Of a DNA stretch of 64,000 bases, positions 1 through 9,076 are shown piece by piece. Below the pieces are notes generated by a model that was not told the DNA's origin, did not search any database, and worked only from the letters and a program-made list of their open reading frames with translations. Source of the stretch: Porticoccus sp950063125 (lineage in GTDB: Bacteria; Pseudomonadota; Gammaproteobacteria; Pseudomonadales; Porticoccaceae); the NCBI RefSeq assembly GCF_963973895.1, contig NZ_CAXBBF010000002.1, one strand, 5' to 3'. The translations under genes and the position numbers were made by a program. Each line of letters opens with the position of its first letter. The first letter of the stretch is position 1.

Positions 1-3000
1 CCACGGAGTTCGTCAATCAGCGCGCCTTCGATTACCGACGTGGTGATCAACTGAACCTCGATACAGTGCGCACCCAACTGGAGTCCGCCGGCTATCGCTG
101 TGTTGATACAGTCGCCGAACACGGTGAATATGCTGTTCGGGGCGCGCTGATTGATATCTTTCCGATGGGCGCCACGCTACCTTTTCGGATCGATCTGTTC
201 GACGATGAAATTGAGACGCTCCGCACCTTCGACCCGGACACCCAGCGCACGCTGGAACAAACCGATCACATACACCTTCTGCCCGCACGGGAAGTCCCAC
301 TGGACAAACCGGCTATCCGGCGCTTTCAGGACAACTGGCTATCCCGCTTTGATGTCGATGAGCGGCGCTGCCCGGTCTTCAGGGATGTCAGTGAGGGTAT
401 TCCACCCCAGGGAATCGAGTATTTTCTGCCCCTGTTTTTTGAAGAAACCGCCACCCTGTTTGACTACCTGCCCGATCACAGTCTTATCTTTACCGAAGGA
501 GCCATAGAACAGGCCGCTGAAAAATTCTGGCACGACGCCAGCCAGCGCTACCAGGAATACGGTATTGATCCAACCAGACCCCTGCTCCCGCCGGCAGCCT
601 TATTTATCCCGGTCGAAGAACTGTTCGGCCATCTGAAGAAATACCCCTGCACACGAATCAATAGTGAATTCGAGCAGCAGAAAAATCGTTTTTCCCTGCA
701 CATATCCCCACCACCGCCGGTGGCGATTGATGCCAAGTCAGACAATCCCCTGAAAAAACTCCAGGATCATCTGGCCAACGCCAGACAGCGGGTGCTTATC
801 TGTGCGGAATCGGCGGGCCGCAGGGAAACCCTGCTGGGCTTGCTCGGCCGCCAGTCTATTCGTCCAGAGGACGTACCCGACTGGCAGTCTTTTGCCGAAG
901 GTACACAAGCCCTCGCCATAACCGCCTACCCGCTGACCCGCGGCTTTGTTGTTTCGCCGGCAAATATCTGCCTGATTACCGAGACAGAGCTGTTTGGTCA
1001 GCAGGTCATGCAACGTCGCCGACGCAACAAAGAGCGCAACGATGCCGACCAGGTCATCAAAAACCTGACCGAGCTGAGTGTGGGGGCACCCGTGGTCCAC
1101 ATCGACCACGGTGTCGGCCGTTACCTGGGATTGCAGACCATCACTGCCAGTGGCGAACCGCAGGAATTTCTGACGTTATCCTATGCCGATCAGGCAAAAC
1201 TCTACGTCCCGGTGTCATCGCTGCACCTAATCAGCCGTTACAGTGGTGCGGAAGACAGCCTGGCACCCTTACACCGACTGGGCACAGACCAGTGGCAAAG
1301 GGCCAGAGACAAGGCCCTGCGACAGATCCGTGATACCGCCACCGAGCTGCTGGACATCTATGCGACGCGGGCAGCGCGCAAGGGGTTTGCCTGCCGCGAC
1401 CCGGCAGCAGACTACCGCGCTTTCTGTGCAGATTTCCCCTTTGAGGAAACGCCCGATCAGCTGGACACCATCGAGGCCGTCAGGCGGGACATGCTGGCTG
1501 AGCAGCCCATGGACCGGCTTGTCTGCGGGGATGTTGGCTTCGGAAAAACGGAAGTCGCCATGCGCGCCGCCTTTATTGCAGTGGCCAGCGGCAAACAGGT
1601 GGTGATGCTGGTTCCGACTACCCTTCTGGCCCATCAGCACCTGGAAAACTTTCGCGACCGCTTTGCCAACTGGCCGGTCACTATCGAGGAGCTGTCGCGG
1701 TTCCGTTCAGACAAGGAACAACAGGAGGTTCTCCACCGTGCCGGTCTGGGAAAAGTCGATATTCTGATCGGCACTCACAAGCTGCTCCATGCCAAAGTGA
1801 ATTACAAGAATCTGGGGCTGCTCATTATTGATGAAGAACACCGCTTCGGCGTACGCCAGAAAGAACAGATCAAGGCGCTGCGAGCCGAAGTGGACATCCT
1901 GACACTGACGGCCACCCCCATTCCACGCACCCTGAACATGTCGATGTCAGGCATTCGGGATCTGTCGATTATCGCTACCCCCCCTGCGAGAAGGCTCTCG
2001 GTAAAATCGTTTGTCCGCCAGAACGATCCCCGAGTGACCCGGGAGGCGATCCTGCGGGAAATTCTGCGTGGCGGGCAGGTCTATTATTTGCACAATGAGG
2101 TCAAGAGTATTGGCAAAACGGCGCAGATGATAGAAGAACTGGTACCGGAGGCGCGGGTTAATATCGCACACGGCCAGATGCGCGAACGCGAACTGGAAAA
2201 AGTCATGTCCGACTTTTACCACCAGCGTTTCAATGTACTGGTCTGTTCCACCATTATCGAGACCGGCATCGATATCCCCAGTGCCAACACCATCATCATT
2301 GACCGCGCCGACAAACTGGGGCTGGCCCAACTGCACCAATTGCGGGGCCGAGTGGGACGCTCTCACCACCAGGCCTATGCCTATCTGCTCACTCCCGAAC
2401 CAAAAACTATGACGGCTGAGGCCATCAAGCGACTCGAGGCCATCACCCATGCCGATCACCTGGGATCCGGGTTTACACTGGCTACCCATGATCTGGAAAT
2501 TCGTGGTGCCGGCGAACTGCTCGGCGAGAATCAAAGTGGACAGATTCAATCGATTGGTTTCACGCTTTACATGGAACTGCTGGATCGTGCTGTTGATGCC
2601 CTGCGCAAAGGCAAGGCGGTAGAGTTGAATGTGCCTCTGGCGGAGGATATCGAGATCAACCTGAACCTGCCGGCGCTGATCCCCGAGGATTATTTGCCGG
2701 ATGTCCACATGCGCCTGATGATGTACAAGCGCATTGCCAACGCCACCACAGAAGATGATTTATGGGAGCTTCAGGTAGAGATGATCGACCGTTTCGGGCT
2801 GCTTCCCGATTATCTGAAGACGCTCTTTCAAGTCACGTCACTGAAACTTCAGGCCAGACAACTCGGCATCTGCAAGGTAGAAGCCGGCGCAACCGGTGGG
2901 CGGATTGAATTTGGCAGTGATACCTTGGTGGAACCGCTGGTGATTGTACAAATGGTACAAAAAGAACCCGCTGTTTTTCGACTTCAAGGGGCTTCAACCT

Positions 3001-3095
3001 TGAAATATACTCTACCGATGGAAACGAAAGAACAGCGACTTGAACAGCTACAGACGCTATTGACCCGGCTTACCCCCGCAAACAATGGACATTAA
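1..3095 (+). CDS. mfd: Transcription-repair coupling factor Mfd (5' end outside window)
   Basis: ATP-dependent translocase that binds RNA polymerase stalled at DNA damage, pushes it off and recruits UvrA. The reading frame is open from base 3, so the N-terminal part lies left of the window; about 1030 residues are visible against roughly 1150 in the full family. In order one sees the end of the UvrB-homology region, the RNA polymerase interacting domain (VVHIDHGVGRYLGL, near base 1095), the helicase Walker A motif GDVGFGKTEVA (near 1530), the DEEH box IIDEEHRFG (near 1825), the TATPIPRTLNMSMSG motif (near 1910), the second RecA-like lobe with the translocation motif region QLRGRVGRS, and the C-terminal TRCF domain from about 2640. 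The stop is immediately followed by the csiV start codon. Confidence 0.97.
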   Translation, partial: TEFVNQRAFDYRRGDQLNLDTVRTQLESAGYRCVDTVAEHGEYAVRGALIDIFPMGATLPFRIDLFDDEIETLRTFDPDTQRTLEQTDHIHLLPAREVPLDKPAIRRFQDNWLSRFDVDERRCPVFRDVSEGIPPQGIEYFLPLFFEETATLFDYLPDHSLIFTEGAIEQAAEKFWHDASQRYQEYGIDPTRPLLPPAALFIPVEELFGHLKKYPCTRINSEFEQQKNRFSLHISPPPPVAIDAKSDNPLKKLQDHLANARQRVLICAESAGRRETLLGLLGRQSIRPEDVPDWQSFAEGTQALAITAYPLTRGFVVSPANICLITETELFGQQVMQRRRRNKERNDADQVIKNLTELSVGAPVVHIDHGVGRYLGLQTITASGEPQEFLTLSYADQAKLYVPVSSLHLISRYSGAEDSLAPLHRLGTDQWQRARDKALRQIRDTATELLDIYATRAARKGFACRDPAADYRAFCADFPFEETPDQLDTIEAVRRDMLAEQPMDRLVCGDVGFGKTEVAMRAAFIAVASGKQVVMLVPTTLLAHQHLENFRDRFANWPVTIEELSRFRSDKEQQEVLHRAGLGKVDILIGTHKLLHAKVNYKNLGLLIIDEEHRFGVRQKEQIKALRAEVDILTLTATPIPRTLNMSMSGIRDLSIIATPPARRLSVKSFVRQNDPRVTREAILREILRGGQVYYLHNEVKSIGKTAQMIEELVPEARVNIAHGQMRERELEKVMSDFYHQRFNVLVCSTIIETGIDIPSANTIIIDRADKLGLAQLHQLRGRVGRSHHQAYAYLLTPEPKTMTAEAIKRLEAITHADHLGSGFTLATHDLEIRGAGELLGENQSGQIQSIGFTLYMELLDRAVDALRKGKAVELNVPLAEDIEINLNLPALIPEDYLPDVHMRLMMYKRIANATTEDDLWELQVEMIDRFGLLPDYLKTLFQVTSLKLQARQLGICKVEAGATGGRIEFGSDTLVEPLVIVQMVQKEPAVFRLQGASTLKYTLPMETKEQRLEQLQTLLTRLTPANNGH

Positions 3096-3899
3096 ATGAG
3101 ACCACTCAAAACCGCTGGCATGCCATTCAACTGTCTGCTGCTATTGGCAGTCACCTTAAGCACAAGCCTCTCCGACCAGACCCGGGCGGATCCAAATGAA
3201 GACTGGTATCAGGTTGAGCTGATCGTATTCAGCCAGCAGGATCTTTATCAGGATGAACAACATCCGACCAACATCAGACTGCAATACCCGGAAAACTGGC
3301 AACGGCTTGAGAACGATACATCCACATCGACGGACAACCCCCAACCTGCGGAACAACCGTTGATTCTTCTCGACAAGAAAGATTTCAGGCTGGGACCCGA
3401 TGAATACACACTGAACCGCGCCGCGGGCTATCGAGTACTGACCCACATGGCATGGCGCCAACCCGGGCTGGGGCAGGCACGGAGTCCCTGGGTTATTGTT
3501 TCCGGAGGCCATCGCCATGGCAGCCACCATGAACTGGAGGGCAGTATCCGGCTGGTAGTGACCCGCTATCTGCACATTCAGGCAGATCTCTGGAAAACCA
3601 GTTTTGCCACCACAGCAGGGACTGGCACAGCCTCGCCCGGCAATCCGGGCCGACCAGACAGTTGGCCACAATTACCGGTAAAACCCTGGCTAGCGGCTCT
3701 TCCGGTGCCCGGCGACGCCTCGCCAGCGGCCGCCATCGACACCAGCAGTCCCATCGATCGACGCCACCCACCGGTTAAAAAGATCATTGTTCTCAATCAG
3801 TCGGAACAGGTGGACCTGAACAAACTGACCTATCTGGATCACCCTGAAATGGGGGTACTGGTTCTGGTAACACGTCATACTTCGGCCGCAGCTGACTGA
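3096..3899 (+). CDS. csiV: CsiV-like periplasmic protein
   Basis: 267 residues. The start codon abuts the mfd stop, so the two are very likely co-transcribed. A hydrophobic segment at residues 9-24 followed by a small-residue region looks like a signal peptide. The mature part opens with DWYQVELIVFSQ, the hallmark of the CsiV family (a periplasmic, peptidoglycan-associated protein studied in Vibrio cholerae), and the family is commonly found just downstream of mfd. The middle is Pro/Gly-rich and the rest has no catalytic motif. The exact role in this organism is unknown; the family assignment rests on the N-terminal motif and the location. Confidence 0.72.
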   Translation: MRPLKTAGMPFNCLLLLAVTLSTSLSDQTRADPNEDWYQVELIVFSQQDLYQDEQHPTNIRLQYPENWQRLENDTSTSTDNPQPAEQPLILLDKKDFRLGPDEYTLNRAAGYRVLTHMAWRQPGLGQARSPWVIVSGGHRHGSHHELEGSIRLVVTRYLHIQADLWKTSFATTAGTGTASPGNPGRPDSWPQLPVKPWLAALPVPGDASPAAAIDTSSPIDRRHPPVKKIIVLNQSEQVDLNKLTYLDHPEMGVLVLVTRHTSAAAD

Positions 3900-3951
3900 C
3901 TTCAGCACTCAAAAATTCTGACGGTGATAGGCGTGAGCCGGAAAAACACCA

Positions 3952-4707
3952 TCAGTGCTGTCGGCTCGCCAAGGCCTTGGCCAAAACCTTGCGCACCAGC
4001 GGCATATTGTTTGCCATCACCGCCTCCATCTGCCCAAAAGAGATCCGCTCGTCACTCAAGCCAGCCGCCATGTTCACCACCAGCGCCAGACAGGCGTACG
4101 GAATCTGCAACTCCCGAGCCAATGCCGCCTCCGGCATACCGGTCATGCCGACGATATCACAGCCGTCATTCGCCATTCGCGCAATCTCGGCAGCGGTTTC
4201 CAGCCTGGGGCCCTGCGTGGCGCCATAAACAGCCTCTGCATGAACCCTTGCCTCACAGGCAGTCCCACAGGCAATAGCCGCCTGCAACAATCTGTCCCGC
4301 AGGCTATCGTCATAGGGAAAAGTAAAGTCGATGTGCTGTAATACCTGATCCGGGCTATCCCAGTAGGTGTGACCCCGTCCAAACGTGTAATCAATAATCT
4401 GATCGGGAATAACCAGATCGCCCGGGCCCATTTCGCCATTGATACCACCCACCACATTGACGGCATAGATGGCCTTCACGCCCGCCGCACACAATGCAGC
4501 GATATTGGCCCTGTAGTTGACCCGATGAGGCGGCAGCTGATGATTCACACCATGTCGCGCCAGGAATACAACCTCCGTATTGCCCAGCGTGCCACAACAG
4601 AGGGGGGCAGACGGTTCCCCCCAATCTGTGCTGACCTCACGCTGCTCCCGAATGCTCAGATCGACAAAGCTGTCAAGCCCACTGCCACCGATAATGCCGA
4701 TACTCAT
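3952..4707 (-). CDS. mtnP: S-methyl-5'-thioinosine / purine nucleoside phosphorylase
   Basis: 251-residue member of the PNP/MTAP phosphorylase family. It cleaves a purine thionucleoside with phosphate, salvaging the methylthio-ribose and base left over from polyamine and autoinducer synthesis. Family motifs are clear: IGIIGGSGLD at the N terminus, FLARHGVNH, VNYRANIAAL, and DIVGMTGMPEAALARE in the substrate pocket. The last motif and the GGI-GPGDLV region resemble the Pseudomonas methylthioinosine phosphorylase, which is also a neighbour of nagZ. The start codon overlaps the stop of the upstream channel gene (ATGA). Methylthioadenosine or another nucleoside as substrate cannot be excluded from sequence. 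Confidence 0.85.
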   Translation of the reverse strand: MSIGIIGGSGLDSFVDLSIREQREVSTDWGEPSAPLCCGTLGNTEVVFLARHGVNHQLPPHRVNYRANIAALCAAGVKAIYAVNVVGGINGEMGPGDLVIPDQIIDYTFGRGHTYWDSPDQVLQHIDFTFPYDDSLRDRLLQAAIACGTACEARVHAEAVYGATQGPRLETAAEIARMANDGCDIVGMTGMPEAALARELQIPYACLALVVNMAAGLSDERISFGQMEAVMANNMPLVRKVLAKALASRQH

Positions 4708-5807
4708 TCGACCTCCGACGCCTGCAACAATCGCAGCTGGTCGGGAATATGGACAGTGGATGTTGGGAAAGCAATTTCAGCACCGTGACCGGCTACGATG
4801 TCGCTTACCTTTAACAGCACATCCTGTTTTACCTCGTGAAAAACCACCCACTTGGTGGTTTTGGTAAACGTATAAACGAAGAAGTTAACCGATGAGGCAC
4901 CGAAAGAGACAAAATTGACGATCATAGTCTGGTTCTGATCAATTTCCGGATGATCGCACAGCATCTGTTTCACGTCGGCCACAATTCCCGCCATTTTATC
5001 GACATCTTGGTAGCGAATACCCACCGTCTCGTAGATCCGCCGGTTAAACATACGGGAGGGGTTTTCCACGGCAATACTGTTAAACACCGAGTTCGGAACA
5101 TAGAGTGGACGCTTGTCAAAGGTGCGAATACGTGTCAGTCGCCAGCCGATATCTTCGACAGTGCCCTCGATCTCCTTATCCGGGGATCGTACCCAGTCCC
5201 CCACCTTGAAGGGCTGGTCCAGATAAATCATCAAGCCACCAAAGAAATTTGCCAGCAGATCTTTGGCGGCGAAACCCACCGCGAGACCACCGATACCGCC
5301 GAAGGCTAGCAAGCCCGAGATACTGTAGCCAAAAGCCTGCATGGCAATGAGCGTGGCGGTGATGATGACCGAAGCGCGCAGCAATTTGCCAATGGCCTTG
5401 ACCGTGGTCTCATCCATGGGATCACTGGTATATTCTGGATGCACCAGATTCAGTTCAGCGCGCTTAATCAGGTTGAGTAAAAATAGCGCCGCCAGAAAGA
5501 TAATGACAACCCGGTTAATAGGTGCCAGCAATTCATACCATTCGGATCCGGCCTGCCTGGCGGCGACAGCCGCCGCATAATTAACCCCCAGTATCCAGAT
5601 GGCCCAGACTGCCGGACGGCGGCAGGCCTCAATCAGGGCGTCATCCCAGAAATTTGACGTCTTGAGCGCCCGCGTTTGCAGAAAGTTCAGTATTCGCGTT
5701 GCCAGAAATCCCGCCGTCATGGCTGCCAGAACGATCAGGAAAATCTCGGCGATCAACAGATAGCTTTCCCCGGTGATATTGACTAACCACGCTTCCAGTT
5801 GCTGCAT
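4704..5807 (-). CDS. MscS-family mechanosensitive channel
   Basis: 367-residue inner-membrane protein that should open under membrane tension and release solutes during hypo-osmotic shock. Four to five hydrophobic segments precede the pore helix region (SGLLAFGGIGGLAVGFAAKD, around residues 165-185). The pore helix is followed by the MscS beta domain containing QPFKVGDWV and the GTVEDIGWRLTRIRT signature. The longer N terminus makes it closer to YnaI/MscM-type channels than to minimal MscS. It sits between nagZ (16 bp upstream) and mtnP (4 bp overlap), so all three are probably one transcript. Why a channel sits between a wall-recycling enzyme and a nucleoside phosphorylase is not evident. 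Confidence 0.88.
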   Translation of the reverse strand: MQQLEAWLVNITGESYLLIAEIFLIVLAAMTAGFLATRILNFLQTRALKTSNFWDDALIEACRRPAVWAIWILGVNYAAAVAARQAGSEWYELLAPINRVVIIFLAALFLLNLIKRAELNLVHPEYTSDPMDETTVKAIGKLLRASVIITATLIAMQAFGYSISGLLAFGGIGGLAVGFAAKDLLANFFGGLMIYLDQPFKVGDWVRSPDKEIEGTVEDIGWRLTRIRTFDKRPLYVPNSVFNSIAVENPSRMFNRRIYETVGIRYQDVDKMAGIVADVKQMLCDHPEIDQNQTMIVNFVSFGASSVNFFVYTFTKTTKWVVFHEVKQDVLLKVSDIVAGHGAEIAFPTSTVHIPDQLRLLQASEVE

Positions 5808-5822
5808 GCTATGGATTCCTGT

Positions 5823-6839
5823 TCACGACTTTTTCAGCAGTTTTGCAAGTTTCTGCGAAGTGATCTGCCAGCGTTCGGAGGATCGCAACGCGTCCCAATC
5901 CGGATACTGCCTGGCCGCCATTTTATCTAATCTTCCAGACGGCTTCACAGGGTTCTCAGAAAGAAAATCAAGCACTTCCAAGGCACCCGCACGGTTGTTA
6001 CAGACCAGCACCATATCACAGCCGGCCTGCAGCGCACGGTCGGCTTTTTCCGGGTAACCACCCACCAGATCCGCCCCTTTCATGGACAGGTCATCACTGA
6101 AAATGACCCCCTCAAACTGTAATTCCTCGCGCAGTATTTTCTGCAGCCAGATACGGGAAAACCCCACCGGCACAGATTCAACATCCGGGTAAACGATATG
6201 GGCAGGCATAATCGCATCCAGTTCACCGGCAAGTCGGACAAACGGTTGCAAGTCCCGATCTCGCAGTTGCTGGAGAGAGCGGTTGTCATAGGGTGTTTCG
6301 TGATGACTGTCGGCGACAACACCACCATGGCCCGGGAAGTGTTTTCCTGTTGCCGCCATACCGGCCTGATGCATACCGGCAATAAACAAGTGGGCGGCCC
6401 GAATGGCTTGCTCCGGATTATCAGCAAACGACCGATCGCCAATCACCGCGCAGTTTTCACGATCCAGATCCAGTACGGGGGCAAAGCTGAAGTCCAGTCC
6501 GCAGGCAAGTAATTCAGAGGCCATCAGCCAACCGGCATCCTGAAGCAATGCTTCGCCACCTTCGTCCTTCAACAATAAATCACCCAGTAACTGCATCGGT
6601 GGCAAATGGGTAAATCCATCGCGGAAGCGTTGCACCCGGCCCCCTTCCTGATCGACACAGAGCAACAACTCAGCTCTTGTTGCGCGAATATCTGCCACCA
6701 GCTCCACGAGCTGACTGCGGCTGGCAAAGTTTCGGGCAAAAAAGATAATACCGCCCACTGATGGATTGAGAATCAGGGCCCGTTCTTCCGGGGTCAGTAC
6801 CAGTCCTTCCAGATCGAGCATCAATGGGCCAAGCGTCAT
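5823..6839 (-). CDS. nagZ: Beta-N-acetylglucosaminidase NagZ
   Basis: 338-residue cytosolic glycoside hydrolase family 3 enzyme. It removes GlcNAc from anhydro-muropeptides in cell wall recycling and thereby shapes the signal for beta-lactamase induction. Diagnostic motifs are DQEGGRVQR (63-71), GKHFPGHG (165-172), the flexible catalytic loop with DSHH (177-180), and SDDLSM (248-253) carrying the nucleophilic aspartate. There is no signal peptide, as expected. It is the first gene of a nagZ-mscS-mtnP unit and is preceded by a good sigma-70-type promoter. Confidence 0.95.
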   Translation of the reverse strand: MTLGPLMLDLEGLVLTPEERALILNPSVGGIIFFARNFASRSQLVELVADIRATRAELLLCVDQEGGRVQRFRDGFTHLPPMQLLGDLLLKDEGGEALLQDAGWLMASELLACGLDFSFAPVLDLDRENCAVIGDRSFADNPEQAIRAAHLFIAGMHQAGMAATGKHFPGHGGVVADSHHETPYDNRSLQQLRDRDLQPFVRLAGELDAIMPAHIVYPDVESVPVGFSRIWLQKILREELQFEGVIFSDDLSMKGADLVGGYPEKADRALQAGCDMVLVCNNRAGALEVLDFLSENPVKPSGRLDKMAARQYPDWDALRSSERWQITSQKLAKLLKKS

Positions 6840-6867
6840 GTCTTAAACCTTTGTTAGCAGGGGGCGC

Positions 6868-6896
6868 AACATAAGAAGGCTGCGGTGACTTGTCAA
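6868..6896 (-). promoter_or_regulatory. Sigma-70-type promoter for nagZ operon
   Basis: On the minus strand a perfect TTGACA box (6891-6896) is separated by 17 bases from TATGTT (6868-6873). It lies 29 bases upstream of the nagZ start codon. Confidence 0.6.
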
Positions 6897-7095
6897 CCTT
6901 TTGGCAAATTAGACAAATTTTTCATTTTAAAAACAACCTGTTATGACATTCAGCACTTAAGGGCTTTTCATTTCCAATCTAGGAGAAAAATTATCTCTTT
7001 CCAGGAAAGGTAGTTACATCAGTTTGTTAAATAGAAGTTCATTAAAAAGCGACTTTCATCATGTTCACCGGTTACTCCATCCGTCCGAAATACAC

Positions 7096-7121
7096 CGGGG
7101 GGCCAGTGCACTTTCCCCCCG
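7096..7121 (+). other. Perfect hairpin in leader of the 7161 gene
   Basis: A 7-bp perfect stem (CGGGGGG with CCCCCCG) with a 12-base loop sits about 40 bases before the next start codon. No T-tract follows, so it is not a classic terminator. It may lie in the 5' untranslated region. The rest of the 6840-7160 gap is AT-rich; apart from this hairpin and the nagZ promoter I see nothing in it. Confidence 0.4.
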
Positions 7122-7160
7122 TTGGTGATACGTTAAATGAACAACGAGGAGGATTAAATC

Positions 7161-7478
7161 ATGGCTTCACAAGTTCCAGTCATTGGCGCCTGGTACGAGG
7201 ACGCCTCCCAGGATGACATTTTCGAAGTTGTTGCTCTGGACGAACACAGCGGTTCCATAGAAATCCAGCACGTCGGCGGAGAGGTCAGTGAAATTGACTT
7301 CGAAACCTGGCAGCAATTGGTACTGCTACCGGCTGAGCAACCCGAGGATTGGCGGGCATCATACGAATTGAGCAACGAAGACAGTCACTTTCCAGATGAT
7401 ATCTATATCCCTGATAACTGGAATGACCCATTAACAGACATCGATGCCGATACTGTTTACGGGCTCGATGATTTTTAG
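7161..7478 (+). CDS. Small acidic conserved protein (DUF6763-like)
   Basis: 105 residues, very acidic, beginning MASQVPVIGAWYED. The pattern PVIGxWYxD, then FEVVALDE and IEIQHVGGEVSEIDFETW, recalls a small family found across Pseudomonas-like bacteria (DUF6763, from memory). The first 55 residues look like a compact beta-rich fold; the tail is disordered and acidic. A strong ribosome binding site (AGGAGG) precedes the ATG. There is no signal peptide, no catalytic motif and no known function. It is monocistronic, convergent with the LOG-family gene. Confidence 0.65.
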   Translation: MASQVPVIGAWYEDASQDDIFEVVALDEHSGSIEIQHVGGEVSEIDFETWQQLVLLPAEQPEDWRASYELSNEDSHFPDDIYIPDNWNDPLTDIDADTVYGLDDF

Positions 7479-7505
7479 GGTACCCGGTACTACCTGATGC
7501 CCGGA

Positions 7506-8162
7506 TTATTCGGCGATCTCCTGTGCCTGCAACATGCGAGCATGTTGCAGGATGATCTTTGCCGCACTTTCGGCATCATCAACCAGACTGAATAAATGTA
7601 AGTCTCTTTCCGAGACACAGCCGTGTTCCAACATCGTCTCCCTCAGCCAATCGAGTAGGCCCTGCCAGTAACTGGTCCCCAATAGAACGATGGGGAAGGG
7701 CCGCACTTTATTGGTCTGAACTAGGGTCAAAGCCTCAAATAATTCGTCAAGGGTGCCATAGCCTCCCGGAAATATGACAAACCCCACCGCATGTTTGACA
7801 AACATGAACTTACGCACGAAAAAATAGCGGAAGTCCAACGATACGTCCTGAAAGGCATTGTGATTCTGCTCCAACGGCAGGGAAATATTCAAACCCACGG
7901 AAGTCGCACCTGTACCATAACAACCCTTGTTTGCTGCCTCCATCACCCCGGGTCCGCCACCGGTAATGATGGGCACTCCCTCTTTTCCAAGAATCTCACC
8001 AAGTTCCACGGCTTCCTGATAGTAGCGGGAGTCGGGCTGAAGACGCGCACTACCGAACACAGACACCGCACCACCCATGCCTGACAGTGACTCGATGCCA
8101 TCCACCAGTTCAGACTGAATACGCAGAACACGCCAGGCTTCAGGGACTTTGATTTCTTCCAT
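7506..8162 (-). CDS. LOG-family (TIGR00730) Rossmann protein
   Basis: 218 residues with the two LOG signatures: TGGGPGVMEAANKG, and PGGYGTLDELFEALT, which carries the catalytic Arg/Glu region. Family members are nucleotide 5'-monophosphate phosphoribohydrolases (the type that makes free cytokinin bases in plants; PpnN-like in bacteria), though many bacterial members have no tested substrate. A longer frame reaches 8246. I chose the ATG at 8162 because GGAG lies 7 bases upstream of it and the extra N terminus is unlike the family. Confidence 0.82.
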   Translation of the reverse strand: MEEIKVPEAWRVLRIQSELVDGIESLSGMGGAVSVFGSARLQPDSRYYQEAVELGEILGKEGVPIITGGGPGVMEAANKGCYGTGATSVGLNISLPLEQNHNAFQDVSLDFRYFFVRKFMFVKHAVGFVIFPGGYGTLDELFEALTLVQTNKVRPFPIVLLGTSYWQGLLDWLRETMLEHGCVSERDLHLFSLVDDAESAAKIILQHARMLQAQEIAE

Positions 8163-8290
8163 AGTATTTCTCCAATGACTGCAAAGACGCTGTCGCCGTG
8201 TGTCAATGACCCACTTTGGCAGCAATCCAACTGATACCCTGAGCATATACCGTTGAAAAAAGTTTTTCCCACTACCAATTTAACTTTATA

Positions 8291-8323
8291 CTGTAAATAA
8301 TTACAGGCTATATTTATTTACAG
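8291..8323 (+). promoter_or_regulatory. Tandem LexA (SOS) boxes
   Basis: The first box is CTGTAAATAATTACAG at 8291-8306, a 16-base perfect palindrome of the CTG-N10-CAG type. A second, degenerate box (CTATATTTATTTACAG, 8308-8323) follows after one base. The pair lies about 60 bases upstream of lexA, as expected for autorepression. Confidence 0.9.
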
Positions 8324-8384
8324 CAGTATGGACAACAACGCGCCGATTGCTGCACTGCATCCCGATAAGTCCCGAGGTTAGAGA

Positions 8385-9002
8385 ATGGCGAGTACATCAC
8401 TGACTGCCCGACAACAGGAAATCCTGAACCTGATCAAACAGCATATTGATCAAACAGGCTACCCCCCCACCAGGGCGGAGATTGCCACCGAGCTGGGATT
8501 CAGGTCACCTAACGCTGCTGAAGAGCATCTCAGGGCACTGGCACGCAAGGGAATGATCGAGATGATTTCAGGCGCATCCCGCGGTATTCGCCTACTGGAT
8601 GAGCAGCCCGCCGGCCTTCCATTGATTGGCCGTGTCGCCGCCGGGGATCCTGTTCTTGCAGCAGAAAACATTGAGGACTATCTAGACATCGGGGCAAACC
8701 TGTTTAATCCTAGAGCGGACTACCTATTGCGGGTTCATGGTATGAGCATGAAGAATGCCGGCATCATGGACGGTGATTTGCTGGCTGTTCACAAAACGGG
8801 GCATGCACAGAAAGGCCAGATTGTGGTCGCACGCATTGAAGACGATGTCACTGTCAAGCGTCTGGGCAAAAGCCTGAAACGCCATGAGATCCTGCTCGAA
8901 CCGGAAAACGAAGAGATGCTCCCCATTGTGGTCGACTTGCGGGAAAAAAGTTTTGTTATTGAAGGCTTGGGGGTCGGGGTTATTCGGACGAATCCCCAAT
9001 AG
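8385..9002 (+). CDS. lexA: SOS repressor LexA
   Basis: 205-residue repressor of DNA damage genes that cleaves itself when RecA filaments form. The winged helix-turn-helix spans residues 1-70 (TRAEIATELGFRSPNAAEEH is the recognition region). The cleavage site is Ala86-Gly87 in RVAAGDP; the catalytic dyad is Ser121 (HGMSMKNAG) and Lys158 (VTVKR). Tandem SOS boxes lie upstream. In Pseudomonas the cell-division inhibitor sulA follows lexA; here no such gene is found, and the next gene is on the opposite strand. Confidence 0.97.
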   Translation: MASTSLTARQQEILNLIKQHIDQTGYPPTRAEIATELGFRSPNAAEEHLRALARKGMIEMISGASRGIRLLDEQPAGLPLIGRVAAGDPVLAAENIEDYLDIGANLFNPRADYLLRVHGMSMKNAGIMDGDLLAVHKTGHAQKGQIVVARIEDDVTVKRLGKSLKRHEILLEPENEEMLPIVVDLREKSFVIEGLGVGVIRTNPQ

Positions 9003-9076
9003 TATTTATCCAGCTACAGGCCCTTAGAGTGAGTCGAACCGACTGTACGTAAACACCCACCATGGGCAAGCCGATA

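Noticed and set aside
3905..3968. Inverted repeat GTGAGCCG/CGGCTCGC between csiV and mtnP
   Set aside because: The stem is imperfect and widely spaced with no T-tract, so I do not call it a terminator.
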